DNA from: Tenacibaculum piscium
Lineage (GTDB): Bacteria; Bacteroidota; Bacteroidia; Flavobacteriales; Flavobacteriaceae
DNA length: 64,000 nucleotides
Assembly (NCBI RefSeq): GCF_021390715.1
Contig: NZ_JAJGWT010000001.1
Location: 5,839-69,838 of the forward strand
Direction: 5' to 3'
Below are positions 25,334 to 35,086 of the stretch, one piece after another (positions within the stretch are counted from its first letter, which is position 1; the number at the start of each line of letters is the position of its first letter). Under the pieces are notes generated by a model, which ran no database searches, had not been told where the DNA came from, and saw nothing but the letters and a program-made list of their open reading frames with translations. The position numbers and the translations under genes were made by a program.

Positions 25334-26779
25334 TTATTTAAGTAATACAACTTCTAGTTTCAATTCTTTTTCGAACCAACTTTTAAGTTCTTTTTCTTTT
25401 CTTTTAACTATTGAATCTGCTAATTTTTTATTCCAAACTATTGATAATTCAGGAATTGTATCTATTTTTATAAAATCCGTAGAAGATAATTTTTTAGAAA
25501 AACTAATTCCTTTAATATCATTAAATCTGATTTTAGCTTCTTTCGCTATTTTACTAAACGGAATACTATTTTCATCTCTTTTTAAAGCATTTTGCTCTAT
25601 ATTATTATTTAGACTAGAAATTGTAAGTTTTAAATCTTCAATTTCTTTCTGTAATCCTTTTATGATATTATCTTTTAAATCTAAATCAACAATTGCTCTA
25701 TCGTAGGCATCCACGACTCTATCGACACTTCTAGCTTTATTTTCGTTGATAAATAACTCATAAACATCTAATTTAGGATATGTTTTTAGTTCATTTCTTA
25801 AAAAAGTTTCGGTAGCATCGGTTACATCACCATTAAAAAACAGGCTAATTTTTTTATTTTTTTTATCGATATTTTCTCTTTGTAACCATAAATCTTTATT
25901 CGCTAGAATTTCTTCTTTTAAAAATTTATCATAATTTGCAGTAACGACGCTTTCTTTATAAACATTTACAAAGGTGAACATGGCAGGAACCATCACTAAG
26001 AAACCGACAAAAGAAGCTATCTGTGCGATTCTTTTTCTTTTTTCAGAATTTACATATCGAATCATGGTAAATCCTAATAATTTCAGCACTAAAAAAGTAG
26101 CTAAAGCGATAAAAATAGTATTGATTGTAAATAAATACATCGCTCCAAAAAAGTAGTCAAAATTACCGATTGCCAAGCCATAACCAGCGGTACATAAAGG
26201 TGGCATTAAGGCAGTTGCAATAGCAACTCCAAATATTACAGATGCTATAGTTCCTTTTTTTGTTCGGGCGATAATTAAGGCTAAACCACCAAAAAAAGCA
26301 ATTAAAACATCTCGAATATCGGGTTTTACTCTTCCTAATAATTCGGAAGTTTCTTCTTTTAAAGGAAATAAAAAAAAGAATAAAAATGCGGTTAATAAAC
26401 TCAAAACAATCATAGTTGCTAAGTTTATCATTGATTTTTTCAACGTATCAATATCATTAATTGCTAATGACATTCCGATTCCTAAAATAGGTCCCATTAA
26501 AGGAGATATTAACATGGCTCCAATAACCACGGCTGTTGAATTGGCATTTAATCCAATTGATGCTACAAATATTGAGCAAATTAAAATCCAAGCGGTAGCT
26601 CCTTTAAACGGAATATCGACTTTTATGGCTTCTATAGTTGCTTCTTGATCGGTATCTTCTCGGAAATCTAATAATTCTACTAGAAATTTTTTGATGCTTT
26701 CCCATAATCCTTTAGCATCTTCCTGAATAGCTTGTTTAGATTGTGCAACATCTTGCTCTTTTTTTATCTTTTCTTCCAT
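25334..26779 (-). CDS. DUF389 domain membrane protein
   Basis: A 481-residue integral membrane protein of unknown function. After a charged N-terminus, residues about 50-290 hold roughly six membrane helices with the DUF389 motifs: IFVASIGLNANSTAVVIGAMLISPLMGPILGIGMSLA and IALMPPLCTAGYGLAIGN-like segments. The C-terminal 190 residues are soluble, with a predicted coiled coil (LQKEIEDLKLTISSLNNNIEQ, about 375-395). It is transcribed alone. Transport has been suggested for the family, but nothing here identifies a substrate. Confidence 0.87.
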   Translation of the reverse strand: MEEKIKKEQDVAQSKQAIQEDAKGLWESIKKFLVELLDFREDTDQEATIEAIKVDIPFKGATAWILICSIFVASIGLNANSTAVVIGAMLISPLMGPILGIGMSLAINDIDTLKKSMINLATMIVLSLLTAFLFFFLFPLKEETSELLGRVKPDIRDVLIAFFGGLALIIARTKKGTIASVIFGVAIATALMPPLCTAGYGLAIGNFDYFFGAMYLFTINTIFIALATFLVLKLLGFTMIRYVNSEKRKRIAQIASFVGFLVMVPAMFTFVNVYKESVVTANYDKFLKEEILANKDLWLQRENIDKKNKKISLFFNGDVTDATETFLRNELKTYPKLDVYELFINENKARSVDRVVDAYDRAIVDLDLKDNIIKGLQKEIEDLKLTISSLNNNIEQNALKRDENSIPFSKIAKEAKIRFNDIKGISFSKKLSSTDFIKIDTIPELSIVWNKKLADSIVKRKEKELKSWFEKELKLEVVLLK

Positions 26780-26869
26780 CTAAATTAATTATTAATAATG
26801 GGCGAAAGATACGAAATTCCTTATTACTCAATTTGTTGAATTTATTGAATTTCTTGATTTATTAAATTA

Positions 26870-26902
26870 AAAAAGCTTGAAGATATTTTCTTCAAGCTTT
26901 TA
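26870..26902 (-). terminator. Terminator after the C1 peptidase gene
   Basis: AAAAGCTTGAAGA pairs with TCTTCAAGCTTTT around a 5-nt loop. Confidence 0.85.
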
Positions 26903-26936
26903 AATTAATACTAAAATAATATTTAGTTTTTAATAT

Positions 26937-28055
26937 TTATTTTTTAATGTTTAATTTCTTTTTCAAACTATTTGTAACAGCATCTTTGTGTACTAAAACC
27001 GAAATCGTTTTCAATTTAAAATACGGAACAGACATATATACATAACCGTTATTTCCTTTTTTTGCTCCCCAAGAATTTTTTACTTTAAAGTATTTATTTC
27101 CTTTTTGATCTTTTACCAATCCTACGATGTGCATTAAATGGTCATCTGTGGTATTGAAATTTTCAAATTCTGCTTGACGAAAACTAGGTGTTATTGTTTT
27201 TTCTTTTACGATTTCAGTCAATCCTTTTTCACTTTCTGAGCTACTTGCAGGAATAAAAGCGACACCGTTTTCTGCTGAAAATGTTTTTTCAGAAACATCA
27301 CAATCTAGCGCTAAAGTATAGCCTTTTTCGACAGCTCTTTGCGTAAGTTCTGTTAATTCATCTAAAGATACATTGTAAAATGAACCATTTGAGAAATTAT
27401 CAGGAATATTTAAAATAAACTTATCATACATTTTTTGATGCTCAAAAGAAGTAATCGTTAAATACTCTGAAGGATTTATTTTGGTAAATTCTGCAAAACT
27501 TTTCGGTGTATATTTCTTTCCTTCGAAGCTAAATTCATTTTTATTTTCACCTAAATACACATCTAAAACTCGTTGTGTTGCTTGTTTCCATTTCGGGCTT
27601 AATTGTTTTGCTGGGTTTTTGATATACGTATCTAACATCGATTTTAAAACCGCTATTAATTCTGCATGATTATGAATATCTTTTCCTGCATCCAATCCTG
27701 AGAAAATTTGTTCTGGCACGAGTCCGTAATTTGCTACTGAATTTAAAACATCGTGTGCCAAACCGCCTTGACTAAATTGCGCTTTCCCTTGACGATATAC
27801 ATAATTTTCAGCTTTTTCTGAATAAGTATTACGTACAGTATACATTTCAGATAGGTCGATATTTTTACCTGTTAATCGTATAATTTCAGATTCTAAGAAA
27901 GAGCTTGTCGAAAAACTCCAACAAGTTCCTGTATTTCCTTGACTTTTAACGTGACTACTTTCGATATCTTTTACGGTTTTAAACTTATATTTTTGAGCAG
28001 TTATTGAACCGATACTTAAAAAGGCAAAAATGGCACCTATCAACAAATTTTTCAT
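26937..28055 (-). CDS. C1 (papain-like) family peptidase, aminopeptidase C/bleomycin hydrolase type
   Basis: A secreted cysteine peptidase. The 372-residue protein has a signal peptide (ending about ITAQ, residue 21). The catalytic cysteine is in QGNTGTCWSFSTSSFLESE (about 38-56), with the oxyanion Gln just before it. The catalytic His is in DDHLMHIVGLV and the Asn in YFKVKNSWGAKKG. The order and the DDHLMHI motif resemble PepC/bleomycin hydrolase rather than plain papain. Cytosolic PepC lacks a signal peptide, so this looks like an exported flavobacterial version. Confidence 0.88.
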   Translation of the reverse strand: MKNLLIGAIFAFLSIGSITAQKYKFKTVKDIESSHVKSQGNTGTCWSFSTSSFLESEIIRLTGKNIDLSEMYTVRNTYSEKAENYVYRQGKAQFSQGGLAHDVLNSVANYGLVPEQIFSGLDAGKDIHNHAELIAVLKSMLDTYIKNPAKQLSPKWKQATQRVLDVYLGENKNEFSFEGKKYTPKSFAEFTKINPSEYLTITSFEHQKMYDKFILNIPDNFSNGSFYNVSLDELTELTQRAVEKGYTLALDCDVSEKTFSAENGVAFIPASSSESEKGLTEIVKEKTITPSFRQAEFENFNTTDDHLMHIVGLVKDQKGNKYFKVKNSWGAKKGNNGYVYMSVPYFKLKTISVLVHKDAVTNSLKKKLNIKK

Positions 28056-28203
28056 ATAGTATAGTGGTATATTTTAATTTAATCAGCAATATATTCTTTT
28101 TGATTATTTTTAGCATCATTTTAAAAGTTAAAATCTTCTAAAAGTCTTTTATTTTATTTTAAATTTACGTTAAATATCATCTAAAATATCATCTAAAAAT
28201 ATT

Positions 28204-30633
28204 TTAAAAATCGATAATTACACCTATTCTTGGCAAGGCACTTCCTTTACTACTTTCGATTTCTTCTAAAACATATCTTGAAGTATCATTTGGATCGGTA
28301 ATTCTTCCTGTAGTATCTTCAGTGGCTAATAAAAACGGATTTTGTTCCGCACTACTTCCGTATATATTTTGAATATCGAGATACAAATTAATAGCAACAT
28401 TGTTTAAAAACCATGTTTTATCGAGTCGTGCATCTAACTGCGTGTAAGTGTTAAAACGTGTTTGATTTAATTTTGTATAATCTAAAATACCGCCATTTAC
28501 GATATCATAATTTACTTTTAAAGAAGAAGCATTGGTATCATAAGGCGTATGTGGTCTTGCGCCAACTAATCGGAATTTTGCGCCTATTTCCCAATTTTTC
28601 TTTAATTTTTTCCCTGCCGTTACCGTTAACAGATGTTTATTATCCCAAGTCGATGGAATGTAATTTCCTAAGGCATTTTTAAATTCACTGCGTACAAAAG
28701 TATATGAAGCCAATCCGTACAAACCATTATACGATTTTTTTTGTGCCAATATCTCAACTCCGTAGGCTCTTCCTTTTGAATTTGAAAGTACTTCTTCGTT
28801 ACCAACAACCCCAAAACCATCGCCTAAATTAGCCAAACTTACTTGGTTTCGAACTGAAAATGGATAATTTTTGTACGCTTTATAAAATCCTTCTAAGGTA
28901 ATTTTAGCACTTGTATTGGGTTTGTATGCAAAACCGCTCACAAGATGGTCGGCTTGTATATATTTCAATCCTTTTTTGTTGATAAATTCGCCTGTATTAT
29001 TTTTGAATCCTAATACGGTATAAGACGGCAATTGATAATAACGTCCTAGCGATGCACTTAATGAAACCTTATCATTTAGATTGTAATTTAATGAAAGTCT
29101 TGGTGAAAATTGATGTAATTGATTTTTCATCTGCGGATTATAATCAACACCATCGGTTCTAAATCCGAAGGAAACTCCTAATTTATTATCTAAATATTCT
29201 TTGGATACATTGGCAAAAAAGCCATATTTAACAAAATCAATATTAGCATTAAACGTATCTTCAAAAAGTCCTTGTGAATTGGCTACTTTTCGATACGTAT
29301 CATTTAAATAGGTCGCTATTTCAACATTTGTTCCTAAGTTGAACTTATAATTATTGCTCGTTTTAAAAGTATTCTCGTATCTAAATTTGGTTTCTATTTC
29401 TTTTGAACTATAATCTAACAATAAATTTTCGGGTTGTTCTTGATTCAAAAAATATTTTTCTGCTGTATTTTTGAGTTCATTTCGACTAAGCACTACTAAA
29501 TGTGTCGATTTATCTGCAAAATATTTATAACTGGCTCCAACGGTATAATTCCATTGACTATTTACGGGAACGGTATTTAAAATTATTTTATTTCTTTTTA
29601 GAGTTTCTTGGTCTGTTTCACTATCATTTACAGATTCATTCAATTTAAAATTGTCGATTGCTCCCAAAGCAATTATTGATAATTCGCTATTTTTCGATAA
29701 TTGTGATTTTACATTTAATTGAAAATCATTATAAGTTGGTAAAAAGGGTAATTTTATCAATTTGAATAAAAATTGTAAATATGATTGCCGAACAGACAAC
29801 ATAAACGTTGTATTTTTTCCCAAAGGACCATCTAAAGTAATTCCAGCATCGGAAGTTCCTAGCGTTGCTCTTGTTTTAAGCTGGGTTGGATTTCCTCTTT
29901 TTTGGGTAAATTCGATAACGGAACTCAATGTATTTCCTCTATTTACGGGAAAAGCACTCGAATAGAAATCAACTTTACGGATTAAATCGGCATTCATAAT
30001 TCCGACAGCACCTCCCGTAGCGCCTTGGGTTTGAAAATGATTGATTACAGGAACTTCAATGCCATCTAAATAGAATTTATTTTCTGATGTTGCTCCTCCT
30101 CGAATAATAATATCGTTTCTAAAACCTGGATTGGAAGCCACGCCAGGAAATGATTGAATTACTTTTAAAATATCTCTATTTCCTCCGGGATTTTTTTCAA
30201 TTTCGGCAACGCCTAAGGATTGTAAAGAAAGTGGACTTTCTACGGATTTTTTAAACAAACTTGCTTTTATTTCTACTTCTTTCAGCGTTGTTTCTCGTTC
30301 TTTTAGTTCGATATTTATAAAAGTAGTTTTACCGTTGGTTACTAAATATTCATCTGAAATGAAGGTTTCGTATCCTATAAATGAGATTTGTAATTTATTA
30401 TATCCTAGCGGGATATTTGCAATTGTAAACGTACCATTTTCATCAGAAGCACTACCGATAGAAGTTCCGTAAACTAAGATGTTTACAAAGGGAATGGCTT
30501 CTCTTGTATTGGCATCGATTATTTTCCCTGAAACAACGCCTTTATTTTGATTTTCATCGTTATTTTGACTTACAACAGTAGATACTTGTAGTAAAAGTAT
30601 CAATAAAAATAAATTTAAGAATATCTTTTTCAT
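28204..30633 (-). CDS. TonB-dependent receptor with carboxypeptidase-like N-terminal domain
   Basis: An outer-membrane active-transport receptor, 809 residues. It has a signal peptide (1-22), then a CarboxypepD_reg-like beta-sandwich (about 32-120: GVVSGKIIDANTREAIPFVNILVYGTSIGSASDENGTF). A plug domain follows (about 125-230: NPGGNRDILKVIQSFPGVASNPGFRNDIIIRGGATSENKFYLDGIEVP), then a beta-barrel to a terminal aromatic residue (GVIIDF). No SusD-like partner gene lies beside it, so the ligand (siderophore, peptide or glycan) is open. It is transcribed alone, downstream of tRNA-Tyr. Confidence 0.93.
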   Translation of the reverse strand: MKKIFLNLFLLILLLQVSTVVSQNNDENQNKGVVSGKIIDANTREAIPFVNILVYGTSIGSASDENGTFTIANIPLGYNKLQISFIGYETFISDEYLVTNGKTTFINIELKERETTLKEVEIKASLFKKSVESPLSLQSLGVAEIEKNPGGNRDILKVIQSFPGVASNPGFRNDIIIRGGATSENKFYLDGIEVPVINHFQTQGATGGAVGIMNADLIRKVDFYSSAFPVNRGNTLSSVIEFTQKRGNPTQLKTRATLGTSDAGITLDGPLGKNTTFMLSVRQSYLQFLFKLIKLPFLPTYNDFQLNVKSQLSKNSELSIIALGAIDNFKLNESVNDSETDQETLKRNKIILNTVPVNSQWNYTVGASYKYFADKSTHLVVLSRNELKNTAEKYFLNQEQPENLLLDYSSKEIETKFRYENTFKTSNNYKFNLGTNVEIATYLNDTYRKVANSQGLFEDTFNANIDFVKYGFFANVSKEYLDNKLGVSFGFRTDGVDYNPQMKNQLHQFSPRLSLNYNLNDKVSLSASLGRYYQLPSYTVLGFKNNTGEFINKKGLKYIQADHLVSGFAYKPNTSAKITLEGFYKAYKNYPFSVRNQVSLANLGDGFGVVGNEEVLSNSKGRAYGVEILAQKKSYNGLYGLASYTFVRSEFKNALGNYIPSTWDNKHLLTVTAGKKLKKNWEIGAKFRLVGARPHTPYDTNASSLKVNYDIVNGGILDYTKLNQTRFNTYTQLDARLDKTWFLNNVAINLYLDIQNIYGSSAEQNPFLLATEDTTGRITDPNDTSRYVLEEIESSKGSALPRIGVIIDF

Positions 30634-30697
30634 AAAATAGCGAGCTTAATTTCTGGCTAAAATACAAAAAAACCTCTATCAAAAGACAGAGGTTTTG

Positions 30698-30780
30698 TGG
30701 GGAGAGCAGGATTCGAACCTGCGAAGTCGTAAGACAACGGAGTTACAGTCCGTCCCAGTTGGCCGCTTTGGTATCTCCCC
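30698..30780 (-). tRNA. tRNA-Tyr(GTA)
   Basis: A reverse-strand cloverleaf with acceptor GGGGAGA/TCTCCCC and anticodon stem ACGGA/TCCGT around CTGTAAC, so the anticodon is GTA. It has a long variable arm, as tRNA-Tyr requires. Confidence 0.95.
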
Positions 30781-30833
30781 AAAGCTTTCGAAAAAAATAA
30801 AAAAAGCTTTTCTTAATTACAAGAAAAGCTTAG

Positions 30834-30906
30834 TGACCGGGCTGGGGCTCGAACCCAGGACCCTCTCCTTAAAAGGGAGATGCTCTACCAACTGAGCTAC
30901 CAGGTC
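30834..30906 (-). tRNA. tRNA-Lys(TTT)
   Basis: A reverse-strand cloverleaf with acceptor GACCTGG/CCCGGTC and anticodon loop CTTTTAA (TTT, lysine). It lies 53 bp from tRNA-Tyr and is transcribed first. A hairpin, AAAGCTTTTC with its partner near 30785-30830, lies between the two. Confidence 0.95.
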
Positions 30907-31070
30907 ATTTATTATTTTCTCCTTAGCGGTTGCAAATATACAAGGTTTTTAGAGTTCTGCAAAATTTTTTATTGAAAAAATTATAATAATTTTAATCACT
31001 TTTTATAGTTCGCTATTTTACAGAAACTTATCTTTTATTTATTTTTCAAAAATCTTCAAAATAAATAATT

Positions 31071-31835
31071 TTATACGTCTAATAAATAGGCTTCTCGTAC
31101 TTTTTTAAATAAATTTGAGGAATACACGAAATCGACAACAGCTTTATTATCGGTTTTGAAAATTTCTTTATGAGAACCTTCCCACGCTTTTTTTCCATTT
31201 TGAAGAAAAACAATCTTGTCCCCTATTTCCATTACCGAATTCATATCGTGTGTATTGATAACCGTTGTTATTTGATATTCATGAGTAATTTCTTTAATTA
31301 AATTATCAATTACAATCGAAGTTTGCGGATCTAATCCAGAATTTGGCTCATCACAAAACAAATATTTAGGTTTCATAACAATGGCTCTGGCAATCGCTAC
31401 TCGTTTTTGCATTCCTCCTGATAATTGCGCAGGATATTTTTTATTCGCATTCTCTAAATTTACTCGTTTTAGCACGAAATTTACTCTTTCTAACATTTCC
31501 GCTTGCGATTGTTTGGTAAACATTTTCAAAGGAAACATTACATTTTCTTCTACAGTTTGCGAATCAAACAAAGCACTTCCCTGAAAAACCATGCCGATTT
31601 CTTTTCGAAAATTTCGTCTATCATCAATTGTCATTTCGGTATTTACTCTACCATCATAGGTAACTGTTCCTTTTTCAGGAATGTGCAATCCTATTAATGA
31701 TTTTAAAAAAACCGTTTTCCCTGAACCACTCTGACCGATAATTAAACTCGTTTGTCCTGGAAGAAAAGAAGTCGTAATTCCTTTTAAAATTTCAACGCCA
31801 TTAAATCCTTTATGTAAATTATTTACTTCTATCAT
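31071..31835 (-). CDS. ABC transporter ATPase, MlaF-like
   Basis: The ATPase of a lipid-trafficking ABC transporter of the Mla/MCE type. The 254-residue protein has Walker A GQSGSGKT (about 35-42), the Q loop in GMVFQGSALFD, ABC signature LSGGMQKRVAIARA (about 142), Walker B YLFCDEPNSGLDP, and the switch His in VINTHDM. SGLDP and the overall pattern are closest to MlaF. One base separates it from the permease gene, so the two form an operon. No MCE-domain (MlaD) gene is visible next to it. Confidence 0.92.
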   Translation of the reverse strand: MIEVNNLHKGFNGVEILKGITTSFLPGQTSLIIGQSGSGKTVFLKSLIGLHIPEKGTVTYDGRVNTEMTIDDRRNFRKEIGMVFQGSALFDSQTVEENVMFPLKMFTKQSQAEMLERVNFVLKRVNLENANKKYPAQLSGGMQKRVAIARAIVMKPKYLFCDEPNSGLDPQTSIVIDNLIKEITHEYQITTVINTHDMNSVMEIGDKIVFLQNGKKAWEGSHKEIFKTDNKAVVDFVYSSNLFKKVREAYLLDV

Positions 31836-31836
31836 T

Positions 31837-32577
31837 TTATGTTAATAACATTTGCGTTAATAAATAATTCGCAATTACAATAAGAACCGTTGTCCAAACT
31901 ACCGATTGCGTACTTGCTTTCCCTACTTCTAACGAACCGCCTTTTACATAATATCCGTGATATGCAGGAACTGTCGCAATTATAAAAGCAAAAATTAATG
32001 TTTTTATCATGGCATAACTTATTAAAAACGGGTCGAAATCCATTTGTACTCCTGTAATATAATCAACTCCAGCAAATAATCCTGATAAAATCCCTGTAAG
32101 CCAACCGCCAAAAATCCCTAAAAACATGGCTAAAATTATCAAAAATGGATAAAAAAATACAGTGGCAATTATTTTAGGCAATACCAAGTAATTTAAGGAA
32201 TTAATCCCCATAACTTCTAGTGCGTCAATTTGTTCGGTAACACGCATAGAGCCAATACTTGACGTAATATAAGAACCTACTTTCCCTGCTAAAATGATGG
32301 AACAAAATGTAGGTGCAAATTCCAAAATCATAGAGCGTTTTGCAGCGAATCCTATTAAGGAATCTGGAATAAAAGGACTGTCTAAGCTAAGGGCAGTTTG
32401 TAAGGAAATTACGCCTCCTATAAAAAAAGATATAAAAGAAATAATCCCTAATGATTTAAGCCCAAGTTCGTCAATTTCAGTAAATAAAGCCTCCCGAAAA
32501 ATACGCCATCGCTGGGGTTTTGTAAAAACTTGTTTTAGCATCAAAAAATACTTACCGATATGCTCAATGTAGTTCAT
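31837..32577 (-). CDS. MlaE-family ABC transporter permease
   Basis: The inner-membrane permease partner of the adjacent ATPase, likely moving phospholipids between envelope membranes. The 246-residue protein has about five membrane helices and the MlaE core motif region VGSYITSSIGSMRVTEQIDALEVMGINSLNYLVLPKIIA (about 100-138), containing the conserved EQIDALEVMG. It is first in the two-gene operon. Confidence 0.92.
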   Translation of the reverse strand: MNYIEHIGKYFLMLKQVFTKPQRWRIFREALFTEIDELGLKSLGIISFISFFIGGVISLQTALSLDSPFIPDSLIGFAAKRSMILEFAPTFCSIILAGKVGSYITSSIGSMRVTEQIDALEVMGINSLNYLVLPKIIATVFFYPFLIILAMFLGIFGGWLTGILSGLFAGVDYITGVQMDFDPFLISYAMIKTLIFAFIIATVPAYHGYYVKGGSLEVGKASTQSVVWTTVLIVIANYLLTQMLLT

Positions 32578-32772
32578 TTAAATACTCTGTTTTTCTTTTG
32601 GCTAAAGTATTAAAAAACGATTAACTCTCGGCTTTTTTATCGCTTTTAGTATGTATTTTGACATTCTTTTAATATTCTTTTAATATTTTTTGACACCTAT
32701 TTTACTCTTAAGATGAGTATCTTTGAACTTATTTTGATTAAAAACCTTCTTAATTTTATAGTAAAAAATATA

Positions 32773-34422
32773 ATGAAAAAAATTATTCCTTTAGCAATTC
32801 TTGCTATATGTTGTTTATCAGGATTTACTTCATTAACTGCGAAGAAAAAAAATCCACCTAAAAAACCGAAACTCGTTGTCGGCATTGTTATTGACCAAAT
32901 GCGTTATGATTACTTAATTCGTTTTGCCAATAAATACGGAAATAACGGCTTTAAACGTTTATTAAAAGATGGTTTTTCGCTTGAAAACGCACATTATAAT
33001 TACATTCCGACCTATACCGCTGTTGGACATACGTCGATTTACACAGGAACAACACCTGTAAATCATGCGATTATCAGTAATAATTGGTACGATAAATTCT
33101 TAAAAAAAACAATTTATTGTGTTGATGATACGAATTATAAAACCGTTGGAAACGATGGAAAAGGTGGTGAAAAATCGCCCCACAGAATGCTAACCACCAC
33201 CATTACCGACCAATTAAGATTAGCCCAAAATATGAAAGGGAAAACAATTGGTATTGCTATTAAAGACCGTTCGGCAATTTTACCTGCTGGACATACCGCA
33301 AACGGTGCATATTGGTTTGATGGCGGTAGTAAAGGCGATTGGATTACTTCGTCGTATTATATGAAAAAATTGCCAAAATGGGTGCAAGAATTTAACAAAG
33401 CAAAAATTGTAGATACTTATTTAAGTAAACCTTGGAAAACCTTACACAACATCAATTCTTACACCGAAAGTATTGCTGATAACAATAATTTTGAAGCACC
33501 TTTTAAAGGAGAAGAAACGCCTGTTTTCCCGCATAATATTCCTGAATTAAGACATAAAAACAACAATTATAGTATTATAAAAGCAATTCCTGCGGGAAAT
33601 TCTTTAACTACGGATTTTGCAAAATCGGCTATTATTGGCGAAAATTTAGGAAACACTAACTATACCGATTTCTTAGCGATTAGTTATTCTTCAACCGATT
33701 ATGTTGGACATCAATTTGGGGTTGCTTCCAAAGAAATTGAAGATACCTATTTACGTTTGGATAAAGATTTAGCAACACTTTTCAATTTTTTAGATACGCA
33801 AGTTGGGAAAGGAAATTACACCTTATTTTTAACAGCCGACCACGCTGCTGTTCAAGTTCCTGCTTATTTGCAATCGGTTAAAATTCCTGCAAATTATTTC
33901 AGTTATACAAAATTCAGAACTTTTGTAAATGACATTACTAAAAAATATTTTAAGTCAGATGCGTTGGTTGAAAATATTTCAAACTTTCAGATTTTTTTAG
34001 ATAAAAATAAAATTGAATCTTTAAATTTAAGTAAAAATGAAGTTGCTCAAAAAATAGCCGATGAAGTAATTAATTACCCAGGAATTTACAAATCAGCAAC
34101 GGCAAGAACCTTGCAAACAACATCATTTACTTCAGGGATTTTAAACTCATTACAAAATGGCTATAATCAAAAATTTTCAGGCGATGTGTTACTTGTTCCA
34201 AATCCATCAACGGTTAGTTATCCTAAAAAAGGAACAACGCACGGTTCTGGATATTCGTATGACACGCATATTCCTGTAATTTTTTATGGAAATGGTATCC
34301 AAAAAGGAAACTCTAAAAAGAAATATGAAATTATTGATATTGCTCCTACTTTGGCGAATTTATTGCAAATTGAATTTCCAAATGGAACAACTGGAAAAGT
34401 TATTGAAGAGGTTTTAAAGTAA
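32773..34422 (+). CDS. pafA: Alkaline phosphatase PafA-type
   Basis: An exported, calcium/zinc-dependent phosphomonoesterase of the PafA type described in Bacteroidota. The start at 32773 gives MKKIIPLAILAICCLSG, a signal peptide; the open frame from 32713 adds residues ahead of it. The mature enzyme (549 residues in total) has KLVVGIVIDQMRYDY with the first metal Asp. The nucleophilic Thr is in YIPTYTAVGHTSIYTG, metal ligands lie in SSTDYVGHQFG and LTADHAAVQ, and the distal His is in THGSGYSYDTHIPVIFYG. It is monocistronic and convergent with the DUF4136 gene. Confidence 0.92.
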   Translation: MKKIIPLAILAICCLSGFTSLTAKKKNPPKKPKLVVGIVIDQMRYDYLIRFANKYGNNGFKRLLKDGFSLENAHYNYIPTYTAVGHTSIYTGTTPVNHAIISNNWYDKFLKKTIYCVDDTNYKTVGNDGKGGEKSPHRMLTTTITDQLRLAQNMKGKTIGIAIKDRSAILPAGHTANGAYWFDGGSKGDWITSSYYMKKLPKWVQEFNKAKIVDTYLSKPWKTLHNINSYTESIADNNNFEAPFKGEETPVFPHNIPELRHKNNNYSIIKAIPAGNSLTTDFAKSAIIGENLGNTNYTDFLAISYSSTDYVGHQFGVASKEIEDTYLRLDKDLATLFNFLDTQVGKGNYTLFLTADHAAVQVPAYLQSVKIPANYFSYTKFRTFVNDITKKYFKSDALVENISNFQIFLDKNKIESLNLSKNEVAQKIADEVINYPGIYKSATARTLQTTSFTSGILNSLQNGYNQKFSGDVLLVPNPSTVSYPKKGTTHGSGYSYDTHIPVIFYGNGIQKGNSKKKYEIIDIAPTLANLLQIEFPNGTTGKVIEEVLK

Positions 34423-34439
34423 AAATTCACTCAAATTTT

Positions 34440-34520
34440 CAGGAACAATTTTACTCGAATTTACTCAAATTGACAGTTTTATCTTTTTTTATGATTTCTG
34501 TCAATTCGAGTATTTTTTTT
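34440..34520. terminator. Inverted-repeat terminator region between pafA and the DUF4136 gene
   Basis: TACTCAAATTGACAG pairs with CTGTCAATTCGAGTA around a T-rich centre and ends in a run of T. It shares the CAATTCGAGT motif with the family B repeats and probably serves both convergent genes. Confidence 0.6.
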
Positions 34521-34532
34521 TAATTTTTACTA

Positions 34533-35066
34533 TTATTTTTCTGGCGGGTATTTTTCAAGAATTTTAGCTGTTATTTTCTGATAATACGCTGTTCTTTCCT
34601 GCGGATTTAGTTTTTTTTTGATATTCGTATTGGCGATTCCTTGCCATAATAACGCATCATTTTTACCAGCAATAAAATTAACGGTTAATTCTTGTTTTAT
34701 TTTTCTATTTTCAAGAGGGATTCCTCCTGAAATATTAAAACCAACACGACCGCCTCCACCGATTCCCACACCGATGGTGCTGTTATTTTCAACAATACTT
34801 TCTTTGGATAAAACATCAATATACATATCAGGATTATCGGATAATTTCATACCTTTTTGCTCCAATAAAAATATTATTTCACCCGTAACTCTCTTAATAT
34901 CGAGTGCATTTAAACCTTTTCCTGCATCTTCAAAAAACTGAAATGTTTTATAATTTTCAAAATTGATACTCGTATCATAATCATAAACAACTTTGGAAGA
35001 AGAACAACCAATTATAGAGAATACTAAAATTAATAATATTGAACTATTTTGTACGTATTTTATCAT
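34533..35066 (-). CDS. DUF4136 lipoprotein
   Basis: A 177-residue predicted lipoprotein (lipobox VFSIIGC, Cys21). The mature part follows DUF4136: YDTSINFENYKTFQFFED, a central helical GEIIFLLEQKGMKLSDNPDMYIDVLSKE, a glycine-rich loop (VGIGGGGRVGFNISGG), then LTVNFIAGKNDALLWQGIANTNI. Function is unknown. It lies 20 bp downstream of the M28 peptidase gene on the same strand and is probably co-transcribed. Confidence 0.88.
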   Translation of the reverse strand: MIKYVQNSSILLILVFSIIGCSSSKVVYDYDTSINFENYKTFQFFEDAGKGLNALDIKRVTGEIIFLLEQKGMKLSDNPDMYIDVLSKESIVENNSTIGVGIGGGGRVGFNISGGIPLENRKIKQELTVNFIAGKNDALLWQGIANTNIKKKLNPQERTAYYQKITAKILEKYPPEK

Positions 35067-35086
35067 TTAGAAATTGTTTATAACAT